NCBI GenBank assembly: GCA_903861235.1
Contig: CAIOTP010000263.1
Location: 1-40,561 of the forward strand
Source: an uncultured bacterium
GTDB taxonomy: Bacteria > Planctomycetota > Phycisphaerae > Phycisphaerales > SM1A02
Length of the DNA stretch: 40,561 nucleotides
Direction: 5' to 3'
Shown here in pieces: positions 1-7,413 of the stretch (the first letter of the stretch is position 1; the number at the start of each line of letters is the position of its first letter). Below the pieces are notes generated by a model that saw only the letters and a list, made by a program, of their open reading frames with translations, did not search any database and was not told the origin of the DNA. Made by a program: the position numbers and the translations under genes.

Positions 1-594
1 CTCATCGATTTCAAGGGCGACTTCTCGTCGGATGCCGAACACCTGACCGTGTACCTGAACGGTCGCTATGTGGGTCGCCTGCTGGATTCCAAGATGGGTA
101 CCGTTCGAGACTGTGTCGCTTATGCGGGCTGGGTAACGTTGGGATCGGTGCTGTCGATCCCCCGCGAGTTCTTCAACGACTGCGTCTGGACCTCGTCCGG
201 ACCACTCGACGCCAACTTCGAGTTCAGGCCCAGCATCGCCGTGAACGCCAACCAGTGCCCGGGCGGGTCCTGGATCCAGGCCCGACTCGAATACACCGCC
301 GCCATCACCGAGGACTGCAACGCCAACGGCCTGCTCGATGTCTGTGAGACCCGCGACTGGCCCGAGACCGACACCAACGGCAACGGCGTCGTGGATGTCT
401 GCGAAGGCATGCGCAGCTCACCCTTCTGCCCCGGCGACATCGACGAAGACGGCGAGGTGGGTGCCGGCGACATCAGCGGCCTTCTGGTCCGGTTCGGCAT
501 GAGCCTGCCCGGCGACCCGGCCGACCTGGATCGGGACGGCGAGGTGGGTGCCGGCGACATCAGCATGCTGCTGACCCTGTTCGGCCCCTGCTGA
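1..594 (+). CDS. Secreted protein with dockerin-like C-terminal repeats (5'-partial)
   Basis: The reading frame is open from base 1, so the N-terminus lies outside the window; the GTG at 49 is probably an internal valine. About 197 residues are visible. The first part (YLNGRYVGRLL and following) looks like a beta-sandwich, possibly concanavalin/LamG-like. A calcium-type spacer follows with DCNANGLLDVCE and DTNGNGVVDVCE units, similar to thrombospondin type-3 loops. The C-terminus holds two EF-hand/dockerin-like units, each with GEVGAGDIS and a hydrophobic LL..FG end. In planctomycetes such tails occur on exported proteins; they may act in anchoring or calcium-dependent assembly, which is inference. 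The main enzymatic or binding function cannot be read from this fragment. The same kind of tail ends the YHYH protein at 25694-26797. Confidence 0.85.
   Translation, partial: LIDFKGDFSSDAEHLTVYLNGRYVGRLLDSKMGTVRDCVAYAGWVTLGSVLSIPREFFNDCVWTSSGPLDANFEFRPSIAVNANQCPGGSWIQARLEYTAAITEDCNANGLLDVCETRDWPETDTNGNGVVDVCEGMRSSPFCPGDIDEDGEVGAGDISGLLVRFGMSLPGDPADLDRDGEVGAGDISMLLTLFGPC
448..564 (+). repeat. 30-nt perfect direct repeat inside the dockerin-like tail
   Basis: Bases 448-477 and 535-564 are identical over 30 nt, including silent third codon positions, and are spaced 87 nt (29 codons) apart. They encode the DGEVGAGDIS part of the two calcium-loop units. Identity at the nucleotide level suggests recent duplication or gene conversion of one unit. 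Confidence 0.85.
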
Positions 595-623
595 GCCGGT
601 TCAGGGCCCGAGGCCGATGCTCC

Positions 624-652
624 GCACCCCGCAGGCCCCGCCCGCGGGGTGC
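624..652. terminator. Bidirectional hairpin between convergent genes
   Basis: A perfect 9-bp GC-rich stem (GCACCCCGC at 624-632 with GCGGGGTGC at 644-652) with an 11-nt loop lies between two convergent stop codons. There is only a short T-rich stretch (CTCACTTT) on the plus side and none clear on the minus side, so it may need Rho or another factor. It is the only convincing terminator hairpin I found. Confidence 0.55.
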
Positions 653-653
653 C

Positions 654-1346
654 TCACTTTCCGTCGTCGTACACCGGCACCGCGTCCGCCCACTCCTTGG
701 CCCACAGGCGGAAGCCGCCCTCGAAGGCGTTGGCGTTGTCGCCGGCGCGGCAGTGCGCCGGCAGCGCCTTGAGATTCTTCACGTTGCCGCCGCCGATCAC
801 GATCTCGTCGGGCAGCAGCGCGTCGAACAGGATGCCGCAGACCTTCTCCACATGGCCCCGCCAGCGCTTCTTGCCCAGCCGCTTCAGGCCACGCAGACCG
901 ACGTAGTCCTCGAACGTGCGGTCCTTGCGATAGGGCATGTGGGCCAGCTCGGTGGGCACCACATGGTGATCCACGATCAGGCAGGAGCCCAGACCGGTGC
1001 CCAGACCCAGGAAGAGCATGCGGCCACCCTTGTAGCTGCCCACCGCCTGCATGGCGGCGTCGTTGATCAGCTTGACCGGTGCGCCGAAGTCATGGTCGTA
1101 GTCGAAGTCGACCCAGCCCGGACCCAGGTTCACCGGGTTCTTCAGCGGACGGTTGTTGCGGATCGGCGCCGGCAGACCGATGCTGATCGCTTCCACCTTC
1201 CAGCCGGTGCAGAGCTTCTTCACGCCCGCCACCATCTGCTGGGGCGTGAGGGTGGGGCCGCTCTCGAACTCTCGCTTCTGCGGGTCGCCGGGCACGCGGA
1301 TCTTCACATGCGTGCCCCCGATGTCGATGGCCAGAATGCTCTTCAT
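654..1346 (-). CDS. ROK-family sugar kinase, polyphosphate-glucokinase-like
   Basis: A 230-residue protein that probably phosphorylates glucose or a related hexose in the cytoplasm, with polyphosphate or ATP as donor. The N-terminus has the ROK/actin-fold phosphate loop DIGGTHVKI (residues 6-14). A second phosphate loop, LGLGTGLGS, sits near the middle, and ELAHMPY and the conserved IGGGNVKNL follow. The length and the GDNANAFEGGFRLW ending resemble bacterial polyphosphate glucokinases more than ATP-dependent ROK glucokinases of about 300 residues. Donor specificity cannot be decided by eye. The ATG at 1346 directly precedes the kinase fold. A TAGCCT hexamer lies 10 nt upstream. The gene runs convergently into the hairpin at 624-652 and appears monocistronic. 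Confidence 0.88.
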   Translation of the reverse strand: MKSILAIDIGGTHVKIRVPGDPQKREFESGPTLTPQQMVAGVKKLCTGWKVEAISIGLPAPIRNNRPLKNPVNLGPGWVDFDYDHDFGAPVKLINDAAMQAVGSYKGGRMLFLGLGTGLGSCLIVDHHVVPTELAHMPYRKDRTFEDYVGLRGLKRLGKKRWRGHVEKVCGILFDALLPDEIVIGGGNVKNLKALPAHCRAGDNANAFEGGFRLWAKEWADAVPVYDDGK

Positions 1347-1356
1347 GGAGGCCGGA

Positions 1357-1362
1357 AGGCTA
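1357..1362 (-). promoter_or_regulatory. Putative -10 element of the ROK kinase gene
   Basis: TAGCCT on the minus strand ends 10 nt before the ATG at 1346, predicting a transcript with a leader of only a few bases. It belongs to a pattern seen at many starts in this window. No convincing -35 was seen. Confidence 0.45.
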
Positions 1363-1378
1363 CACGCCCCTCCGCCGC

Positions 1379-3532
1379 TCACGGCTGCGGCCGAGCGGGC
1401 ACCAGCCATTCGCGGCGGAACAGGTGCCGCTGCACATCGCCGGTGGCCATGCGCCAGATCTGCTCGCCGGTGTGGCGACTGGTGACGGCAATGTGACTGC
1501 CCAGCGCCCCCGCCGGCTCCGGAGCATCCAAGCCCAGCGACTTCACCAGCAGGTCCTCCGCGCCCACCTGGTCCCCGGGTGGTTCCGTGCCCTCGGGGAA
1601 TCCGCGCACCCGAGCGCCCGGCAGCAGGAACCGCTCCAGCTCCGCGGTGCTGCGGAAGTTCTCCGGCACCCAGACCGTGCGACCCCTGGCCGCCTGCACC
1701 GCGGACTCGGGGAAGGTGCCCAGCGGCGCATTGAACACCGCCAGGAAGCTGCTGATGCACAGGAACACGCCCAGCGCCACCGGCGCCGAAAGCATGACGG
1801 TCCAGCCGCGGGCGACGAAGCCGAACACGCCGGCGATGATCACGCTGATGCAGAGCAGCCAGTGCCACCATTCCAGCGCCTGGAAGCCGATGTCCAGGCA
1901 GAGCTGCAGCGACACCCACATGGTGCCCGCCGCCACGATCACCGCGGCCGCGTGGGTGAGCATGAAGGCGTTGCGGCCCACGTGCTGCCACCGCAGCGCC
2001 ATGACCACGGCCACCGCCGGCATGGCCTCGAGCAGGTAGCGGCCACTCCGCTGGCTGGGCAGGCAGAAGACCGCGAAGAACACCAGGATCCACGCCCACA
2101 GCATGCGTTCCTCGGCCGTGAGCGAACGGCGCCGCTTCAGGCACTCCACGCACACGCCAAAGAGCGGGAACGCCAGCAGGCCCGCATTCACCAGCCAGCT
2201 GCCGGCCAGCGTCCAGACGCTGCTTCCGCCCCAGAGCAGACCCTGCAGCCATGGCAGAAGCCCGCCCTGCCCCATCTTCCCCACATTTTCGCCCACCACG
2301 AACTCGCGCCACACCGCAGCAGGGTCCGGATCCAGCAGGAACCACAGGCTGAACATGCCCAGCGAGAGCACCGCCACCCACACCAGGCCCGGCAACGCCT
2401 GCCGCACGAAGGCTCCCACGCTCCAGCGTCGTTCCATCAGATGCCACACCGCCAGTCCGGCGCCGATCGGCATGAGCTGCGCAAAGCTCTTGGTCAGCAG
2501 CGCCATGCCCGCCAGCAGACCCACCACGGTGGGAAACGCGAAGCGACTGGCCATGGACCACGGCCTGCACCACAGCATGGACAGGAACACCATGGACACC
2601 CAGAAGGTCTCGGGCGGATTGGTGAGGAAGGGGCGCCCGTAGCGGTAGGTGCTGAAGAAGCCCAGGAAGAAGAGCGCCGCCATGGTGCCGCGGAACGCGT
2701 CACGGCCCGAGAGGCGCCACGCCACCAGCCCCGTGCCCATGGCGGTGAGCAGGGTCCAGGCCACGCCTGGCCACCGCAGCGCCACCGGGCTCCACCACGC
2801 CCCCCAGTTCGTGCTCAGCAGCCCCTGCCAGAAGAGCAGCGGCGGCTTGGTGTTCCGCATGTCCGCCATCTCGCTCTGCAGTGGAAGCCAGTGCCCGGCC
2901 GCGGCGGTGGCCCGCGTGATCTGCATGTAGACCAGCTCGTCGCCGTTGCGGAGGATCTGCAGGGCGCCCAGTCCGTGCAGATAGGTGCACAGCGCCAGGA
3001 TGACGCCGCTGATCATGAGCGGAAGCACCACGCGGGCATCGTGCAGGCGGGCCTCCTCGGGGTCGATCCCTTCCGTGCGCACATGCCGGTAGGTCCAGAG
3101 ATCGTTGAGCGCAAAGTTGACCACGCAGGCGAAGCCGATGCTGACGGCGTTGGCCAGCAGCACCGGCATGTGGGTCTTCAGCGTGAAGGTGAGCGTGAAC
3201 TGCAGCAGGATGCCCACCCAGTTCGCCGCGGCGTAGTGGCCGTACTGCTGAAGCAGCGGCATCTCCTGGGCGCGCGTGCGGTCCTTCCAGGTCCACTTGC
3301 GGTTCCAGTGGAAGTTGTTGGTCATGCCGAGCACGATGCCGGTGGCCATGGCCAGCGCCAGGCGAAGCGACTCGTCGGTCACGCCCCGGTAGAGATGCTC
3401 CTGGCAGATCCAGATGGCGGCCATGTTGATGGCCACGCCGCTCACGCCCACCACGCCGAATCGCACGAACCGATTCCGCTGGCCCCACGCCCACCGAAGG
3501 ACCGAATCCGCCCGCGAACGCACCCCGCTCAC
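1379..3532 (-). CDS. GtrA-domain / GT-C (ArnT/PMT-like) glycosyltransferase fusion
   Basis: A 717-residue polytopic membrane protein. Residues 1 to about 155 match the GtrA family (RFVRFGVVGVSGVAIN, then NFHWNRKWTW and the second half ending NFALNDLWTY), four-helix proteins linked to polyprenyl-phosphate-sugar transfer. The rest is a GT-C glycosyltransferase of the ArnT/PMT_2 type: a luminal NGDELVY acidic motif after the first helix, then KPPLLFWQGLL and many membrane segments. It probably moves a sugar from a polyprenyl-phosphate donor onto a lipid or cell-surface acceptor. GtrA and GT-C are usually separate genes, so the fusion is unusual. The start is GTG at 3532, sharing GTGA with the stop of the upstream GT9 gene, which indicates translational coupling. 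An ATG-free N-terminus makes this GTG the best choice. Confidence 0.85.
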   Translation of the reverse strand: MSGVRSRADSVLRWAWGQRNRFVRFGVVGVSGVAINMAAIWICQEHLYRGVTDESLRLALAMATGIVLGMTNNFHWNRKWTWKDRTRAQEMPLLQQYGHYAAANWVGILLQFTLTFTLKTHMPVLLANAVSIGFACVVNFALNDLWTYRHVRTEGIDPEEARLHDARVVLPLMISGVILALCTYLHGLGALQILRNGDELVYMQITRATAAAGHWLPLQSEMADMRNTKPPLLFWQGLLSTNWGAWWSPVALRWPGVAWTLLTAMGTGLVAWRLSGRDAFRGTMAALFFLGFFSTYRYGRPFLTNPPETFWVSMVFLSMLWCRPWSMASRFAFPTVVGLLAGMALLTKSFAQLMPIGAGLAVWHLMERRWSVGAFVRQALPGLVWVAVLSLGMFSLWFLLDPDPAAVWREFVVGENVGKMGQGGLLPWLQGLLWGGSSVWTLAGSWLVNAGLLAFPLFGVCVECLKRRRSLTAEERMLWAWILVFFAVFCLPSQRSGRYLLEAMPAVAVVMALRWQHVGRNAFMLTHAAAVIVAAGTMWVSLQLCLDIGFQALEWWHWLLCISVIIAGVFGFVARGWTVMLSAPVALGVFLCISSFLAVFNAPLGTFPESAVQAARGRTVWVPENFRSTAELERFLLPGARVRGFPEGTEPPGDQVGAEDLLVKSLGLDAPEPAGALGSHIAVTSRHTGEQIWRMATGDVQRHLFRREWLVPARPQP

Positions 3533-4770
3533 GCGGCGTGCTCCACCAGCTCGGGTCGGGCCTGCTCCAGCATCTGGCGGGCCCTGGTCAGCACCTGGTC
3601 CGGCATGATCCGCTTCAGGCACTGGTTGTCGCCGTCGCAGGGAGAACTGCGGTGGTTGTATGCCGTGAGGCACGGCGAGCACGGCAGCTGCGTGAAGAAC
3701 GCGTGCGCGTTGGGGCTCCAGCTGCGGTAGAGCGCCGGCGTCTCGGGTCCGAACATCACGATGGTGTGCAGCGGCGTCATGGCGGCGAACTGCCCCGGGC
3801 CACCGTCGTTGGTGATCAGCAGGCTGGCGCGCCGGAACAGGCAGAGCAGATGCCGCACCGAACGCGTGTACCCCGCCAGGCTCACGCAGAGCGGGTGGTC
3901 GCCGCAGCCCCTTCGCAGCGCCTCCGCCAGCGGCCGGTCCTCCGGCATGCCGATCACCCCCACGGCACAGCCCTGCGCCAGCAGCTCGCGCGCCACGCTC
4001 ACGTAGTGCTCCAGAGGCCACGCGCGGATGGGGAGCAGGCCGCCGCTGGGATACAGCAGGACCAGCCTCCGGCCACGCAGGTCGGGGTGATCCCGGTGCA
4101 GCTGCGCCACCTCGCGTTCCACCTCGCCAGGCTCCGGAGTGAACGCCGGCGGCAGGTAGGTCGCCTCCACGCGTCCATCCTTGGCACGCGGGGTGCTGAG
4201 GCTGTCCAGACCGTCCGCCAGCGAGACCAGCTGGTGCGACAGGTGCCGATACGGGTTGTAGGGCACCCGCGAGGTGAGGAAGGATCCGCGGTACAGGCCC
4301 TCCTGCGTCTGCCGATGGAAGCCGACGCGATGGCCCGCCCCCGACAGGCCGCTCAGGATGGCGCTGATGCGTGCGAAGAGCTCGCAGTCGACCACCGCGT
4401 CGATGCGCCACGCCCGCACCTGCCTGACGGCGGTCCACAGATCGGCCAGCAGGTTCCGGGGGGAGTCGTCGCGGATGGTGATCACGCATTCGGGATCGAC
4501 CACCTGGAGCAGGTCGAGCAGCTGGCGGTTCCGGCGGAAGAGCATCATGTGGATGCGCGCCTGCGGGTGGCGCTCCCGCAGGCGGCGGAACATGGGCTCC
4601 GCCAGCACCAGGCTGCCCATCTCGCTCAGCAGGATCACCAGGATGCGCCGAGGCGGCGCCGGCGGGAAGGCGCCGTAGATCAGCCGAAGCGCCCCGTGCC
4701 ACACGGAGAGCGCAGCGCAGAGCGGAATGCCCACCCAACGATCGACCAGTTTCTGGAGGGCGACATCCAT
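3529..4770 (-). CDS. Glycosyltransferase family 9 (heptosyltransferase-like)
   Basis: A 413-residue protein of the GT9/heptosyltransferase superfamily, which transfers sugars from nucleotide donors to lipopolysaccharide core or similar acceptors on the inner face of the cytoplasmic membrane. The N-terminal Rossmann half contains ILVILLSEMGSLVLAEP (about residues 43-59). The C-terminal half has LLITNDGGPGQFAA, the counterpart of the usual NDTGPMHLAA donor loop. The C-terminus has the cysteine pattern CSPC-x-C-x-C, seen in a GT9 subgroup. A hydrophobic N-terminal stretch may bind the membrane. It is the first gene of a two-gene operon with the GtrA/GT-C fusion, so both probably decorate the same surface glycan. 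The acceptor is unknown. Confidence 0.88.
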   Translation of the reverse strand: MDVALQKLVDRWVGIPLCAALSVWHGALRLIYGAFPPAPPRRILVILLSEMGSLVLAEPMFRRLRERHPQARIHMMLFRRNRQLLDLLQVVDPECVITIRDDSPRNLLADLWTAVRQVRAWRIDAVVDCELFARISAILSGLSGAGHRVGFHRQTQEGLYRGSFLTSRVPYNPYRHLSHQLVSLADGLDSLSTPRAKDGRVEATYLPPAFTPEPGEVEREVAQLHRDHPDLRGRRLVLLYPSGGLLPIRAWPLEHYVSVARELLAQGCAVGVIGMPEDRPLAEALRRGCGDHPLCVSLAGYTRSVRHLLCLFRRASLLITNDGGPGQFAAMTPLHTIVMFGPETPALYRSWSPNAHAFFTQLPCSPCLTAYNHRSSPCDGDNQCLKRIMPDQVLTRARQMLEQARPELVEHAA

Positions 4771-4797
4771 GCGGCAGCGCCGGGTCTCGGCGCGGAA

Positions 4798-4807
4798 ATG
4801 CTATCGT
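4798..4807. promoter_or_regulatory. Overlapping divergent -10 elements
   Basis: Minus-strand TAGCAT (4798-4803) and plus-strand TATCGT (4802-4807) overlap by two bases. The first would serve the GT9 operon (start 27 nt away) and the second the BNR gene (ATG 48 nt away). Overlap implies mutually exclusive RNA polymerase binding. Assignment is from sequence only. Confidence 0.4.
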
Positions 4808-4855
4808 GCGCCCACGGCGGCACTGGTCGCCCCCTCGCACCGGAGCGCCGATCGC

Positions 4856-6040
4856 ATGACCCCCACCGCCACGCGATTGCCCATGCTGCTGCTGGTCGCG
4901 GGACTGGTGGCGGCGGCCCTTCGCGTGCCCCGCGTGCCGGAACCCCGCTTCCTGGTGCCCCCGGCGGTCATGCCCGGCGAGCGGCCCGATCCCAAGCCCA
5001 TCTACCGCCTGATCGACCTGCCTCAGCCCACCCCGAGCGCCCATGCCTCGTGCGTGCTGCCCCTGCACCAGGGTGACCTGCTGGTGGCGTGGTTCGGCGG
5101 CGCCAGGGAGGGCGCCCGCGACGTGGCGATCCACATGGCCCGTCTGCGCGACGGCCTGGTGGAGGAGACCTGGGTCGCACTCACCCGTGAGCGGCTGCAG
5201 GAACTGGTGCATCGTGTGATCCGAAAGCTGGGCAACCCCGTGCTCTGGCTGGACACCGCTGGCCGGCTGCACCTGCAGGTGGTCAGCGTGAGCTACGGCG
5301 GCTGGTCCGGCAGCGCCGTGAACCACCTGGTGTCCGAGGACGGCGGCCACACCTGGAGCACCGGCCGCCGACTGGTCCTTTCCCCCTTCTTCAACCTGAG
5401 CACGCTGGTGCGCACGCCGCCGCTGGTGATGGAGGACGGCACGATCGGCTTCCCCTGCTACCACGAGTTCGTGGACAAGTGGGGTCTGTGGGTCCGGATC
5501 ACCGCGGAAGGGCGCGTGCTCGAGCAGGCTCGCATGCAGCGGTACGAAGGCGGCAGACTGCAGCCTGCCGTGGCGGCACTGGATCCCACGCATGCCGTCG
5601 CGCTGCTTCGCTCCGGAAGCCGGCACCAGCGCCGCATCCAGCGCAACGCCACCGACGACGGTGGCGCCACCTGGCCCCAGAAGCGGAGCCTGCCCATCGC
5701 CAACCCCGACGCCGCGGTGGCCATGATCCGGCTGGAAGACGGCTCGCTGCTGCTGGCCGCGAATCCGCTGGAAGCGGGCCGGAACATCCTGCAGCTCTTC
5801 CATTCGCTGGATGCGGGGCAGTCGTGGACGCCGTTGCGAATCGTCTCGCGCAGCGACGAGCCGGGTGCGGAGTTCTCGTATCCGTATCTGGCGCAGGACG
5901 GACTGGGCACCATCCACCTGACCTACACGCACCTTCGCAAGGGCATCCGTCTGTGCTCCTTCAACCTGGAGTGGCTCTACCTGGAGAACCCGCCACCCAG
6001 GCCGCTGATCGATCCGGCTCCTTCGGGAGGTGGCCCGTGA
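4856..6040 (+). CDS. BNR/Asp-box repeat protein (sialidase-like fold)
   Basis: A 394-residue protein with an N-terminal hydrophobic segment (MLLLVAGLVAAAL) that should export or anchor it. Three Asp boxes (S/T-x-D-x-G-x-T/S-W) are visible: SEDGGHTWS near residue 160, TDDGGATWP near 266 and SLDAGQSWT near 318, marking blades of a six-bladed beta-propeller as in sialidases (BNR_2 type). The WFGGAREGARDVAI segment fits the first blade. An arginine triad cannot be assigned, so glycosidase activity is not established; it could instead bind or trim a surface glycan. The ATG at 4856 was chosen because it precedes the hydrophobic segment. Its stop overlaps the next start by GTGA. It is divergent from a glycosyltransferase operon, consistent with envelope glycan metabolism. 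Confidence 0.8.
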   Translation: MTPTATRLPMLLLVAGLVAAALRVPRVPEPRFLVPPAVMPGERPDPKPIYRLIDLPQPTPSAHASCVLPLHQGDLLVAWFGGAREGARDVAIHMARLRDGLVEETWVALTRERLQELVHRVIRKLGNPVLWLDTAGRLHLQVVSVSYGGWSGSAVNHLVSEDGGHTWSTGRRLVLSPFFNLSTLVRTPPLVMEDGTIGFPCYHEFVDKWGLWVRITAEGRVLEQARMQRYEGGRLQPAVAALDPTHAVALLRSGSRHQRRIQRNATDDGGATWPQKRSLPIANPDAAVAMIRLEDGSLLLAANPLEAGRNILQLFHSLDAGQSWTPLRIVSRSDEPGAEFSYPYLAQDGLGTIHLTYTHLRKGIRLCSFNLEWLYLENPPPRPLIDPAPSGGGP

Positions 6041-6636
6041 ACGCCGCCTCCATGTACGGCCTGTTCGCTCAGGGCGTGATCGTGGCGGCCGCGGTCTGCG
6101 CCGTGGCGCTGCGGCACCGGGGCCCGTGTCCACGGCCCATGCGGCAGGTCATGGTGCTGGCGCTTTCGGTTCTCGCGGTGCTGCTCGTGCCCATGGACGG
6201 CGTCTCGATCGCATGCCACCTGCGTGGGCTCTGGGGTGATCCCAGCGTGGTCACGCTCGGGGTGCTGCTGCTCCACGTGCTTCGACCGTCGGCGCTGCCC
6301 GCGTGGCCGGATCACCGCCTGTGCGCGCTGCTCACGGTGCTGGTCACGCTGCCTCTCCATGCGCCGCTGTTCCTTCCCGTGCCCATGGTCACCTGGGACC
6401 TGTACACGCTGGGCTTGCAGCCCTGGGTGCTGCTGGCCGCTCTCGCGATCACGGCGGTGCTGCTGCGAAGGCGTGCCGGCGGCCCGTGGACCGCGCTGGT
6501 GGGCGTGGCCCTGCTGGCCTGGGCCGCGGGCTTGATGGAATCCGACAACCTGTGGGACTACCTGGCGGATCCGGTGCTGCTGCTGGCGATGGCGTTCGCG
6601 GGCTTCACCGGGATCTGGACTTCGCTCCACCGATAA
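6037..6636 (+). CDS. Polytopic membrane protein of unknown function
   Basis: A 199-residue protein with six or seven hydrophobic segments and little outside the membrane. I do not recognise a family. It starts with GTG at 6037 inside the stop of the BNR protein gene (GTGA overlap), so the two are translationally coupled and probably act together in the envelope. Conserved-looking features are LVPMDGVSIACHL after helix two and the MESDNLWDYLADP loop before the last helix. The 3' end overlaps the convergent SOUL gene by 79 bp, which is long for a convergent pair; both frames look genuine because the SOUL fold reaches into the overlap. Function unassigned. Confidence 0.75.
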   Translation: MNAASMYGLFAQGVIVAAAVCAVALRHRGPCPRPMRQVMVLALSVLAVLLVPMDGVSIACHLRGLWGDPSVVTLGVLLLHVLRPSALPAWPDHRLCALLTVLVTLPLHAPLFLPVPMVTWDLYTLGLQPWVLLAALAITAVLLRRRAGGPWTALVGVALLAWAAGLMESDNLWDYLADPVLLLAMAFAGFTGIWTSLHR

Positions 6637-7358
6637 CGCATGGGGATGGAGGGGCCGTTGTAGTTCAACGCACGCGGCTCGCCGGCGGCCACCCATCGAT
6701 CCTGTCTGGCCAGCGTGTCGCGCAGCTTGTCCAGGCCCTGGTTCACCCGGTTCATGCCGTAGCCACCGTTGAGGCCGATGGCGATCACCGTGATCTGCGG
6801 GTTGTCCACCACGCGCACGCCGCGCTCCGCCTGGCCCGTGGGGCCCTGCTCGGTTCGACGATAGAGGAAGCTCATGGTCCACTCGCCGCGCTGGTCGGTG
6901 AGCCGTCCCGAGTCGTCCGTCATGCCGCGGTAGTCCATCTCGACCGGGCTGGTCATGGCGATGTCGCGGTCCTTGATGTGGTTGAAGAGCGGCCAGAAGC
7001 CGCGGCCCATGCCCAGACTGGTCGGACCTTCGCCGCTGATCTCGGCACGACGCACCACGGGATAGGTCTTGATCTCGATGCATCCCGGTGGCGTGGGCGG
7101 CGGGTAGCCCTCGGGGAGCGGCGCCTCGATCTCGAAGTCTCCGGCGAGCCAGTTCTCGCCCTGAAGCACGGGGACCTCGGCATCGCCCAGCACGCGAACC
7201 GATGTTCCGGCGCCGGGGGCCCGCATGGGCCAGGGCGCGGAACCGGCGGGTTCCGCCACCACGGGGGCGGGCTCGGGGCCACCGGTCATGGCACAGCCGC
7301 CCAGGATGAAGAGCGACATGCCAAGGGTGCGACGCAGGGTTCGGCGAAGAGGAGACAT
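6558..7358 (-). CDS. SOUL-domain heme-binding-type lipoprotein
   Basis: A 266-residue protein. The N-terminus MSPLRRTLRRTLGMSLFILGGC is a lipoprotein signal with the predicted lipidated cysteine at residue 22. Residues from about 90 onward match the SOUL family: CIEIKTYPVVRRAEI, PLFNHIKDRDIAMTSPVEMD, the SFLYR strand and the C-terminal PMRYRWSEVQIPV. Eukaryotic SOUL/HEBP proteins bind heme or other tetrapyrroles through hydrophobic surfaces; the ligand here is not known. The protein should sit on the periplasmic side or at the outer membrane. The ATG at 7358 starts the signal peptide. Its 3' end overlaps the coding region of the opposing membrane protein for 79 bp. The start is divergent from the exported protein at 7414. 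Confidence 0.87.
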   Translation of the reverse strand: MSPLRRTLRRTLGMSLFILGGCAMTGGPEPAPVVAEPAGSAPWPMRAPGAGTSVRVLGDAEVPVLQGENWLAGDFEIEAPLPEGYPPPTPPGCIEIKTYPVVRRAEISGEGPTSLGMGRGFWPLFNHIKDRDIAMTSPVEMDYRGMTDDSGRLTDQRGEWTMSFLYRRTEQGPTGQAERGVRVVDNPQITVIAIGLNGGYGMNRVNQGLDKLRDTLARQDRWVAAGEPRALNYNGPSIPMRYRWSEVQIPVKPANAIASSSTGSAR

Positions 7359-7401
7359 GGGAGAGCGTGTTCGCCGGAATCCATGATCCGGATGCTTCGG
7401 G

Positions 7402-7407
7402 CAGAAT
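7402..7407 (+). promoter_or_regulatory. Putative -10 element (leaderless start)
   Basis: CAGAAT ends 6 nt before the ATG at 7414. It keeps the A at position 2 and the T at position 6 of a -10 hexamer but lacks the first T, so it is a weak member of the leaderless pattern. Confidence 0.3.
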
Positions 7408-7413
7408 GGCCGC

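Noticed and set aside
654..2573. A 639-codon minus frame that includes the ROK kinase
   Set aside because: Only 654-1346 has kinase motifs. The upstream part is low-complexity antisense sequence inside the GtrA/GT-C gene.
1379..6133. One 1584-codon minus-strand open frame
   Set aside because: Only the part up to 3532 is a real protein (GtrA/GT-C). The remainder reads through the GT9 gene and antisense to the BNR gene in an unsupported frame.
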